64,000 nt of DNA from positions 1,596,257 to 1,660,256 of the forward strand of contig UESW01003828.1 of NCBI GenBank assembly GCA_900491605.1, written 5' to 3'. Below the pieces are notes generated by a model. That model made no database searches and had not been told where the DNA came from. It saw nothing but the letters and a program-made list of their open reading frames with translations. This document shows, one piece after another, positions 10,925 to 19,758 of the stretch. Within the stretch, counting starts at the first letter, position 1. The number at the start of each line of letters is the position of its first letter. This stretch comes from Calamus simplicifolius (taxonomy: Eukaryota > Streptophyta > Magnoliopsida > Arecales > Arecaceae). The translations under genes were made by a program, and so were the position numbers.

Positions 10925-12890
10925 GTGGCCGCCAACACCTCTTCGAGGTTGGGGGCGGAATCCCTGATGGGGACTGCCTCCATAGTAACGGACCAAAATC
11001 TGGTTAACATCAGGGCCCGTTACCAGATCCCTAGGGACATAGGTTTATTCCTCCCGACCCCCGATGACAATGTGGTCTCTTCTCAACCTGGTAGGATAGC
11101 CATCTACGAGGTCTCGCTTAGGATAGATCTTCGCCTATCCTACCATCCCTTCTTCCTTAATCTCCTTGACCGCTACTCCTTGACCCCTTCCCAGTTGGTT
11201 CCAAACCCCATTCGGACCATCTGTGGCTTCATGGTACTTTGCCACTTCCTCAGCATCGAGCCGAGGATCTCCCTCTTTCGCTCCTGCTACACCCTCCTGC
11301 AATAGTCAGGCTGGTGGCTGTTCCAACCTTGGCCCGGCCGAGCCCTTAAATTCGGCCTTCCTTCTTCTATTAAGGGATGAAAATCCGGCTTCTTTTCGCC
11401 GACCTTGAGGGAGTAAAACCAAGGTGGGGGGATCCAGACCTGAGGCCGAATAAGGATGCGTTAGTCTCTCCGGGGGACAGAGAAGCACTCGGGCAGCTGC
11501 TAACAACCGAAGTCCCATGGTGCAACCAGCTCTTATCGAAGGACAACCTTCAGTTCGTGGGCATCTTATCTAGTAGCGGTGAGCGGCTGCAAATCCTCAA
11601 CCCTTAGCCTGTTTTCTTGTTCTTTCTTTCTCTTTTTTTTTTTTGTTTTTTAAAACTAACCCTGGATGATGACTTGTGCAATGATGAAGATCCCTGTCCA
11701 TACTATTAGAAAGGCCGCGACTAAGAGAAAGAGGGCCCTCGAGGGCGCCGAGGAGCCGAGTAGGAGGCAGCGGACCCAGGCTCCGAGCTGACCCTCAGCA
11801 CGGCCACCCCCACCCCCGAAGCATGAAGAGTCAGCACCCGGCCCTGACATTGATCTCACGGCCGACCCCCCTCCGAAGGGAGCAAGACCCGAGGGGGCTC
11901 AAGCTGCGGAGCCAATTGTTCGAGCCGCTGAACTGGGGTGGACAGAGGCAGAGCCGAGCGATCACCCAGCGACGACAGAGGCATTGGTAGAGGAGATGCT
12001 ACCAGCCGCTAGCTCGGCACCCACCACCCCCGAGCCGGCCGAGGCAGCAGCGGGGGGAGAAGTTGGGGTGGTCCCTACCTAGACCTCGGCGATGATTCAG
12101 GGCCAATGGGCGGAGCGGCTCATCACCCAGATCATCCTCCCGGAACTACAGGAGGAGCTTCGGTAGATGGGAACCTCTGCCTTCTATAGAGAGGCTTTTT
12201 TGGCCCATATTTGGGTAAGCACCTTGCTTGAAGAAGTTTCTTTCTCTTTTTTTATACCAATGGCCTTGTACTAATTCATTCTTTGATGCAGTCAGTGAAC
12301 TCTTTGGTGGCCATGTGGGAGGTCATCAATCAAGGGGAGGCCATGCTCCGCGAGGCCTAGCAGGAGGCCGCCGAGGCCCGGGCCCTAGCTAAATAGTGGA
12401 GGAGGCCATGGAGGCAGCCGGATGCCGGGCAGCAGTCGAGGCCGAGTGTGCTCGGGCAGCTTTGGACCAATTGGGGGAGGCCATGGAGGCCGTGACTACC
12501 TGGGACTTCTGTATCAATGCCCTTGCCACTGAAATAAAGGCAGCCAAGGAGAGGGCAGAGAAGGCTAAAGAGGCGGCGAGGAGGTCGGACTTCCGCACCA
12601 TGGAGGGAGAGACTAAGGCTTGCGAGGCGGAAACTGCCGCTGCCGTTGCCGAGGAGAGGGCAGCCGAGGCCGAGAAGAGGGTTACAGAAGCTATGGACAA
12701 CTTCCGCAAGTCCATCAGCTTCGCGGATGAGCTAGCCGAAGCCTTCGCAGACATCTATCTCCAGGGGTTCAAAGATTGTCGGGAGAATGTGGCCAGGGTC
12801 CTTGGCCTCCCCGGCGCCATGGAGATAGAGCCGAATGAGGTGTCCGAGGGGGCACAATCTGAGGGTGAGCCTGCCGTAGCCAACCCTTGA
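10925..12890 (+). pseudogene. antisense extra gene of Tat element B (gypsy-type transposon domain plus coiled coil)
   Basis: It runs opposite to the element. The first exon (10925 to about 11600) encodes a domain that aligns with those in C and E: NIRARYQIPRDIG, then IAIYEVSLR, HPFFLNLLDRYSL and PNPIRTICGFM, a pattern typical of the plant 'putative gypsy type transposon' family. The middle part (about 11690-12214) is a basic patch (RKAATKRKRA) followed by an acidic, proline-rich linker. A GT-AG intron (12215-12291) matches introns at the same place in C and E. The last part, open from 12396 to 12890, is a long alanine/glutamate coiled coil ending in a compact FADIYLQGFKDCREN segment. In-frame stops near 12080, 12165 and 12360 and frameshifts break it. 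No exact start is supported. Function unknown. Confidence 0.7.
12215..12291 (+). other. intron in the antisense gene of B
   Basis: 77 bases from GTAAGC to TTGATGCAG, with a T-rich tract before the acceptor. It sits before a segment SVNSLVAMWEV that aligns with the segments after intron 2 in C and E. Confidence 0.65.
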
Positions 12891-13261
12891 CCCCTTGTAT
12901 CTTTTCTTTCCTTCTGTACTAAAGTCCAACTTGGTTGGCATTTTGTAAGCACTTCCAAGTGTAATGAAAATATTCTTTTTTGAAATCTGATTTTCATTCA
13001 CTTAGTGTAGTAGCCTCCCTTTCAGCTTGCCGTCGTAGGACCCTTAGGGGCTGTGTCGGCACTGGGGGATAGTGTCTACCTGCTAACCACGAGCAGATCC
13101 ACGACTTAGCTGCTATGTAGGGCCGAACCCTAGTGAGGGCGGTGAGGTTGAACTTGGAGCTCCCCTTGGTGAACTCAAGGTTGATGCATGGGTACGAGCT
13201 TTGCGGTGAGCCTGTTGCGCCGAGACAGGTCCTTGGTATCGATCTAGCCTTAGGCCTTAGA
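12891..13261 (+). other. 3' end region of the antisense gene and spacer in B
   Basis: A TGTAATGAAAATATTC stretch near 12958 is the likely polyadenylation region. The rest, to the 51-bp array, shows no gene. Confidence 0.4.
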
Positions 13262-14568
13262 GCGACGATGGTGCATCAGTCTTGAAGTGCCGAGCTGGCC
13301 TTGGGATTTTTGGTGTCGATGGTATATGGGGCTTGAAGTGCTGAGCTAGCCTTAGGCTTTTTGGTGCCGATGGTACATCGGGCTTTAAGTGTCAAACTAG
13401 CTTCGGGCTTTTTGGTACCGATGGTACATCGGGCTTGAAGTGCTAAACTGACCTCGAGCTTTTTGGTGCCAATGGTACATCAGGCTTGAAGTGTCGAGCT
13501 GGCCTCGGGCTTTTTGGTGCCGATGATACATCGGGCTTGAAGTGCCGAGCTGGCCTTGGGCTTTTTGGTGCCGATGGTACATCAGGCTTGAAGTGCTGAG
13601 CTGGCCTCGAGATTTTTGGTACCGATGGTATATCGGGCTTGAAGTGCCAAGTTGGCCTCGGGCTTGAAGTGCCGAGTTGGCCTTGGGCTTTTTGATGCTG
13701 ATGGTACATCGGGCTTGAAGTGCCAAGCTGGCCTCGGGCTTTTTGGTGATGATGGTACATCGGGCTTGAAGTGTCGATCTGGCCTTGGGCTTTTTGGTGC
13801 CGATGGTACATCGGGCTTGAAGTGCCGAGCTAGCCTCGAGCTTTTTGGTGATGATGGTACATCGGGCTTGAAGTGTCGATCTGGCCTCGGGCTTTTTGGT
13901 GCCGATGGTACATCAAGCTTGAAGTGCCAAGCTGGCCTTGGGCTTTTTGATGCCGATGGTACATCAGGCTTAAAGTGTCGAGCTGACCTCGGGCTTTTTG
14001 GTACCGATGGTACATCGGGCTTCAAGTGCCTAGCTGGCCTTGGGCTTTTTGGTACCGATGGTACATCAGGCTTGAAGTGCCGAGCTGGCTTTGGGCTTTT
14101 TGATGCCGATGGTACATCGGGCTTGAAGTACCGAGCTGGTCTCGGGCTTTTTGGTACCGATGGTACATCGGGCTTAAAGTGCCGAGCTGGCCTCGAGCTT
14201 TTTGGTGCCGATGGTACATCGGACTTAAAGTGTCGAGCTGGCCTCGGGCTTTTTGGTACCGATGGTACTTCAGGCTTGAAGTGCTGAGCTGGCCTCGAGC
14301 TTTTTGGTGCCGATGGTACATCGAGCCTGAAGTGTTGAGCTGGCTTCGAGCTTTTTGGTGCCGATGGTATATTAGGCTTGAAGTGCCGAACTAGCCTCGA
14401 GATTTTTGGTGCCGATGGTACATCAAGCTTGAAGTACCGAGCCAGTCTCGGGCTTTTTGATGCCGATGGTACATCAGGCTTAAAGTGCCAAGCTGGCTTC
14501 GGGCTTTTTGGTGCCTATGGTACATCGGGCTTGAAGTACCAAGCTAGCCTCGGGCTTTTGCTGGAAAG
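13262..14568. repeat. 51-bp tandem array of element B, about 25 units
   Basis: The unit holds GCCGAGCTGGCCTCGGGC, TTTTTGGTGCCGATGGTACA and TCGGGCTTGAA; the length is 51 bp (3 x 17), so frames stay open on both strands (17-residue repeats such as ADGTSGLKCRAGLGLFG on + and KPDVPSAPKSPRP on -). One unit is shortened near 13640-13670. The array lies between integrase and the antisense gene, the hypervariable 3' region of Tat elements. I treat the frames as by-products, not proteins. Confidence 0.9.
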
Positions 14569-14649
14569 ACGGGTTGATCGAACACATTTTTATTAGTATA
14601 AAATATGGTACAGGTGAGTCCAAAATAATACAAATAATTTGCCCAATGT

Positions 14650-15830
14650 AAAGAAGGGTACATTACTAGTAGTACTGACGGAGGTTGTTAGAGTTCCAGG
14701 TCCGAGGGATTGACTTCCCCTCCAATCCTTTGATTCGGTACACTCCATGGTGGAGGACTTCGGTGACTCAATAGAGTCCTTCCCAATTTGGCGATAGCTT
14801 GCCTCCTTCCGTCGGCTTCAAGACTTCGGCCTGTCTGAGGACTAGGTCCCCTGGCAAGAATGTTCTGGGACAAATACGAGCATTGTAATATCTGGCAGTT
14901 CACTATCAGTAGGCAGCCATCTGAAGTCGCGCTCGGTCACGTACTTCCTCCACTAGGTCAAGATTGGATCGCAACTGGTTCGAGTTGTCCTTCTCATCGT
15001 ACGACTCCGTTCGGGGACTTAGGACGCCAATCTCCATGGGGATGACGGCCTCATACTCGAAAATGAGGCTGAAGGGGGTCTCACTGGTAGGAGCTCGCGC
15101 CGTTGTATGGTAGGCCTATAGCACATTGGGGAATTCATCCACCCACATCCCTTTGAAGTCGTCCAGCCACGCTCTAAGTCCTTGGAGGATGATGCAGTTG
15201 GTCAACTCGGCTACGCCGTTGGTCTGAGGGTGACTAACAGAGGTGAAACGTTGATGAATGCCTAGCTCGGTGCAGAATCCTCTGAAGTGTGCGTTATCGA
15301 ACTGCCGAACGTTATCGGTGATGAGGGTACATGGTAGTCCAAACTAGTAGATTATAGACTTCCAAAAGAAGGATCTCACTTTGCTCTCTATGATTTTAGC
15401 CAGTGCCTCGGCCTCGATCCATTTGGTGAAGTGGTCCACGGCCACCAGCAGAAACTTGCGCTGGCCAGAGGCCAAGGGAAACGGTCCCAGGTGTCCATCG
15501 CCCATTGAGCAAAAGGCCAGGGGGCCGCTAGGGGCTCAGCTGAGAGGTCGGCTGCTGCTAGATGTTGGCATATCGTTAGTAGCTGTCACACTTTCGAACT
15601 AGCTCGGTGGCATCCTCCTTCATCGTCAACCAATAGTATCCTTGGCGTAGGGCTTTGTATGCCAGCGCTCTGCCCTCTAGATGACTCCCACAAATGCCCT
15701 CATGGATCTCTCGCAGGATGTAATCAGCTTCCGTGGGGCCGACGCACTTGAGGACCGGATATGAGAAGACCTTCGGTAGAGCCGCCCCTCCATCATCAAA
15801 AACTTGGGAGCTCACCGCTTGAGCAGCCTG
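14650..15830 (-). pseudogene. integrase of element B, broken
   Basis: On - the zinc-binding part (15576-15815) reads HEGICGSHLEGRALAYKALRQGYYW and ends CDSY. The catalytic core follows across frames: HFTKW near 15435, TDNVRQFDN near 15310 (the usual G replaced by V) and HPQTNGVAELTN near 15210-15235. The C-terminal part, VIPMEIGV near 15020-15045, continues to about 14650 next to the array. At least two in-frame stops occur. The domain would integrate element cDNA. Confidence 0.85.
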
Positions 15831-16420
15831 GCTTCAGCTGGGTCTTCGGGGAGGGCACCATCGGTAAGATACCGGATATAAGCATCCATCCAAGAGGGCT
15901 CCTGTGCGACTGGTAGGGCCTCATCTATGGCTTCGATGCTCAGGACTTTTAGATGCTCTACATACGTTCTTCCCAAGGTCCCGTCGACCGAGGTGGCCAA
16001 ACGGGACAGTGCATCAACTCTAGCATTCTCTCCTCTGGGAATGTAACTGACACGAAAGTAAGCAAAATGGGAGGCTTAGGATTGGACCTTACTCAGGTAA
16101 CGAGACATGGTTGGATCTTGGGCCTCGTACTCCCCAGCAACTTGCTCAGAGATGAGCTGAGAGTCAATGAAAGCCCTGAGATATTTTGCTCCGAGCTCCT
16201 CGACCAACTTCATTCCCGCTAGCAAGGCTTCGAACTCTGCTTGGTTGTTGGTGGCGAGGAAAAGGAATCGGTGAGCATACTCCACCGCCTCTCCCTTGGG
16301 GCTTGCGAGAATGAGCCCGGCTCCACTCCTTGAGAGTTGAATGCGCCGTCTACATGAAGGATCCAGTCTTCTTCTCTCGCCTCCGCCGCCATGGGGGACT
16401 CCGAGCATGGCTCCTCCATG
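15831..16420 (-). pseudogene. second (archaeal-type) RNase H of element B
   Basis: On - it reads DWILHVDGAFN (near 16320-16360), SGAGLILASP, NNQAEFEALLAG and FIDSQLISEQVAGEYEA, giving the D, E and D positions of the RVT_3-type RNase H typical of the Tat lineage. A shift near 16320 separates the first aspartate from the rest. The linker to the integrase (15812-16000) is recognisable. Its upstream neighbour is gag-derived sequence instead of RT, which shows the deletion. Confidence 0.8.
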
Positions 16421-17042
16421 ATGCGGTGAGACAGCGATGGACGGCCATCGTAATCCGCCTCTGGTGGGTTGGTAATTCTGTGGCTGAGCTCTTCCAACCG
16501 CTGGTTGTACTCATCTAGCCAGTGCTCTACCCGGCGAGCTATCCGGCCATCAAAGGACCCCTTAATCGAAAACTTTGAGGATGGAGAGGAGTGATGGCGA
16601 TGCAGACGAGTGCACTCTGCCTCCCTCCCTTGCCGCCGCTTAAGGGAAGCGCTGGCGTGGCGAGAAGGGGACCAGGACCTCTTAGAGGCCTTCCAACGAT
16701 GATGTTGGAGCGAAGTGCGGTGGCGACGGATCTCCTGGAGGAAAGACCTCCCCCAAAAAAAATGTTGGCTGGGTTGGACCACCCCTGAGACCAATGAGGG
16801 TAGCTCCTGCCACCGCTGCGTGACGGTTGGTTGCTGCTGTAAACCTGGACCACCGCCACCAGCGACTGGACTTGCATGGTGAGAGCAGTGATCCGATAAT
16901 CTTGCTGCTGCGGTGGTGGCGACGATGGCGGTGCGGGGACGCCGACCTAGGGAGCAAGGGGACTGGCCTTCGGCGGGTCAACTCCCTGGCGATGCCCCCC
17001 GGCATGACTGGTAGAAACCTTCTGTGCGCATGTCACCACCAT
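16421..17042 (-). pseudogene. gag: gag N-terminus of element B, fused to RNase H by deletion
   Basis: The likely start is the ATG at 17042 (MVVTCAQKVSTSHAGG), matched in the duplicated copy at 49133. A frameshift near 16940 and further breaks follow, and the ORF ends in a hydrophilic stretch, WLDEYNQRLEELSHRI, at about 16470-16520. No zinc knuckle, protease or RT is present before the second RNase H begins. So the gag-protease-RT part is deleted. Confidence 0.6.
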
Positions 17043-17103
17043 CTTCTTGAATACTCAGGGGAGAAGAATCTGTAGTTGACTGGTTCAAAGCTTTCTCTCT
17101 CTG

Positions 17104-17123
17104 CCCCTTCCTGGCCCGCCAAT
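17104..17123 (-). other. primer binding site of element B
   Basis: On - the LTR end GGCAACA is followed by GA and then TTGGCGGGCCAGGAAGG. Like C (TTGGCGCTAGAGGAAGG), it starts with the TGG that pairs with a tRNA CCA end. I do not assign the tRNA. Confidence 0.6.
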
Positions 17124-17333
17124 CTGTTGCCACCAAGTCACGTTCCTCCAACACCGGAAAACGGAGATCCTTCTCCTCGAAGAGCTCCTGCAAGAAAGTC
17201 TCCAAAGATCGGTTGCACCGGTGGGGACCCTTCGACGCTCAAGTAAGCAACTTGGGAACAGTAAAGAAAGGAGCTAGTAGAAAAATAGCTAGAGAGCTTG
17301 AGTTCAGATCCCTTCCCTCGTTATGAGTGTGGG

Positions 17334-17341
17334 TTTTTATA
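17334..17341 (-). promoter_or_regulatory. TATA box of 5' LTR of B
   Basis: On - AACAGGTATAAAAACCC. The same position is kept in the other LTR copies of this family. It would drive the gag-pol transcript. Confidence 0.6.
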
Positions 17342-17639
17342 CCTGTTCGAAGGTCCCATTTTCCCTTTCCAGAAGGTAGCTAATCCCGATGTGTCATTGT
17401 TCGGTAGTGGGCAGGTGGCCAGGCTGACATGGACAGGTCACAACCGACACTAGGCATGTCAGAGGTGTCTTGCCCCATCGGCCACCTACCAGATGCAGTG
17501 CCACAGGTGGCAGATAGGCCTAGTCGTGTCAGGCATGCGCCGTTACGGACAGTGGCCACATGCTGTTGCAGACGTTTAATGAGCCATGTGGCAGCTGCAG
17601 GCAGTTGGTGGGCCACGTGGTAGTGTCAGGCAACTCGAG

Positions 17640-18080
17640 GCCTAGGGGACTCCAGGGCTGAAGCCGAGGGGACATAAGGTCTGAGGCCGAGAGGACTCCA
17701 AGTCCGAGGCCGAGGGGATATGGGGTGCGAGGCCGAAGGACGTGAGGTCCGAGGCTGAGGGGACTCCAAGTACGAGGCCAAGGGGACATGGGGTTCGAGG
17801 CCGAGGGGATGCCAAGTCCGAGGCCGAGGGGACATGAGTCCGAGGCCAAGGGAACGCCAAGTCCAAGGCCGAGGGGACATGGGGTCCGAGGCCGAGGGGA
17901 CGCCAAGTCCGAGGCCGAGGGGACATGAGTCCGAGGCCAAGGGAATGCCAAGTCCAAGGCCGATGGGACATGGGGTCCGAGGCCGAGGGGACGCCAAGTC
18001 CGAGGCCGAGGGGACATGAGTCCAAGGGGGCTTCGAAGGCCGATGGGACCTCGGAGGCCGAGGGAGCCTCGGAGGCTGAA
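17640..18080 (-). repeat. GTCCGAGGCCGAGGGGAC tandem array in 5' LTR of B
   Basis: Nested units of about 21 and 90 bp built from GTCCGAGGCCGAGGGGAC and ATGGGGTCCGAGGCC or CGCCAAGTCCGAGGCC. A 90-bp higher-order repeat is visible between about 17830 and 18015. Open frames on both strands are by-products. Confidence 0.85.
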
Positions 18081-18141
18081 GCTAAGGATTCCATCAGTTG
18101 CTTTCTTCGTTAACCCTAACAAGGTTTGATCAGCCACATCA

Positions 18142-18146
18142 AGTAG
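18142..18146. repeat. target site duplication of element B, right copy (AGTAG)
   Basis: Exact match to 9312-9316. The same AGTAG also follows the LTR end in the duplicated copy at 50069-50073. Confidence 0.9.
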
Positions 18147-18852
18147 TATTGGTGATGGTGATGCTTTCTTAGTCTGTGTGGTCCCGTTCAATGGTGTACA
18201 TTCAAATCTTGCATGTTGGAGGATTTTGGATTCCTTATGGTAAGTTGGGATGGTATAAAATGTGGAATGTAATCCCATGTTTCTATGCATTATTCAAAGC
18301 GAAGCCAATCTGTCCCATATCGAGTATTTGATATAAAATAATGGATCCTTAAATGGATTCTCACTGCTGTTACTCAATTATACTGGATTCCCCACACGTG
18401 CTGTCATGATTTTAACCATTTCTTCAATGATGCTGTCGCGTTGGCTTGCTACGACCATACGTTCTTCTCAACAAGGATTTTATTCATTATTAAATCTTGA
18501 TAATATAATGGACTGCATGTTCACTGTCGCTTAAGATTCCTTAAATACCGTTGGTACGGTTGTCAAGTCTAATGAATGAAAGTTTAATCCAATTTAAACA
18601 TAATTAATCAAAAATATTTTTATATACCGATAAATTATTAAAAATATATTAAATTATTAACTAATAAATAATAAAATTTTTTATTTAATTCAATTTTATT
18701 ATTAAACAGTTATCGCATGCAATGCATACACCTTCATGTTAAACCTTATAAATTGTGAGATTGCTTTTGATACTTTATTAAGTACAGAGAGTTTAGGATA
18801 TAATTTTTTTAAAATTACAAGGTTTATAATATAATTATCCCAAGTTTAATTG

Positions 18853-18890
<38 letters not shown>

Positions 18891-18931
18891 TTCTTGTTTT
18901 GTTCTTTTGAAGAAGAAGAAATATCAGTATA
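18147..18931. other. flank between element B and solo LTR D
   Basis: No gene recognised. It starts with TGGTGATGGTGATG and becomes AT-rich from about 18560. It recurs at 50074-50833. It is the pre-insertion target DNA of B and D, and could itself be an older repeat. Confidence 0.5.
18855..18888. repeat. (AT)17 microsatellite
   Basis: A pure AT dinucleotide run. It is absent at the matching place in the duplicated copy (near 50786). Confidence 0.95.
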
Positions 18932-18936
18932 GATAA

Positions 18937-19753
18937 TGTTGCCGGAGAAATTTATTCGCCGACTTGGGTACGGTCCACCTTCAATTTGAATGCCGATCTC
19001 TTGTCTGGATAAACCTGCAAGATAGTCCTCATGCAAAGAATGTTACGGATGGCCCTCTGCGGAAGACCCTTTAATGCCCAAGTCGGTGAAGATATACATC
19101 AAGCATATGAGGAGAAGGCTCTCGCAGAGGAGTCCCTCAAGATTGGCCTCCATGGGAGCTCAGGGCTTTGTTCGAGTTTCAATGAAGTTTTTCAATGAAA
19201 GAGTGACCATACTTGGAAAACTTTTAGGATGGGGTATTTATAGGTTGCCGATGTGATGGCAGACAACTACTTGATTCCTTGGACGTGTGGGAATTAGAAA
19301 CCGTCATGATTTGAATCCAATACGAATCAAATTTGTTACAAGGCCGGTAGCATTCGAATTCGGTTAGTTAAAAAATCAATGGCTAGAGAAACTAGCTTAT
19401 GCTTTGAGATTTGGTGCTTTATAGGCTCTAGGCCACATTTGGCATTATTGACCTTATTCCCCGCTTAGGGTAGTTGGAGACCCACGTGATTGGAATCTCA
19501 TCAAATTATCATGAATTTAAATTTTTTCACACTTGGTTCTTCATTGCTACTTTGACAAAAATTGCAGTGGAAATCGAATGATCGTGGACAGCTCGGTCTA
19601 GCCGAGAGGTATATGGGTTTTTCAGTTTTGCTGAGACATATTGGCCTTATCTTTCTTCAGATGTGACAACTGGTAGATCAGAAATCAAAAGTAACCCTAA
19701 CCTTTTTATTGCGTACATGGATATTGATGTAATAACGATTTTACCCCGCATCA
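18937..19753 (-). mobile_element. solo LTR D of a Tat-type element
   Basis: On + it starts TGTTGCCGG and ends CCCCGCATCA, 817 bp. GATAA precedes it (18932-18936) and follows it (19754-19758) exactly. It shares with LTRs of C and E the start, the AATGCCCAAGTCGGTG block (near 19073), the TATA region (on -, CCTATAAATACC, 19233-19244) and the GATTTTACCCC end. Lack of an interior means it was left by recombination between LTRs. Confidence 0.9.
19235..19242 (-). promoter_or_regulatory. TATA box of solo LTR D
   Basis: On - CCTATAAATACC, at the same position as CCTATAAATATGG in the LTRs of C. Confidence 0.6.
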
Positions 19754-19758
19754 GATAA

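Larger units (their letters stand above)
9317..18141 (-). mobile_element. Ty3/gypsy Tat-lineage retrotransposon B, internally deleted
   Basis: Two related LTRs (878 and 1017 bp) in the same orientation face each other across an 6.9-kb interior and are bracketed by an exact 5-bp duplication AGTAG. On the - strand the interior reads PBS, gag N-terminus, second RNase H, integrase, 51-bp array, polypurine tract. The + strand between the array and the 3' LTR carries an antisense gene. Most of gag, the protease, the RT and the first RNase H are missing, so it is a non-autonomous deletion derivative. LTR divergence and many stops suggest an old insertion. Confidence 0.9.
17125..18141 (-). mobile_element. 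5' LTR of element B
   Basis: On + TGTTGCCACC to CCACATCA, 1017 bp. It matches the left LTR and the truncated duplicate copy. A TATA box on - (TATAAAAA, 17334-17341) sits upstream of the CGACGCTCAAGT block near 17230. The GAGGCCGAGG array (17640-18080) is longer than in the partner LTR. Confidence 0.9.
16639..19732. repeat. segmental duplication, copy 1
   Basis: Collinear and clearly similar to 48729-51657, including B's gag start, LTR, AGTAG junction, single-copy-looking flank (18147-18931) and solo LTR D. Small differences are spread throughout; an (AT)17 run is present only in this copy. Confidence 0.9.

Noticed and set aside
13652..14287. 211-codon open frame with 17-residue repeats
   Set aside because: It is a by-product of the 51-bp array; frames are open on both strands, and there is no start or domain outside the repeat.
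17529..18290. 253-codon open frame on - with PSASD and PRPRT repeats
   Set aside because: It lies in the LTR array of element B and crosses the LTR end and target duplication.
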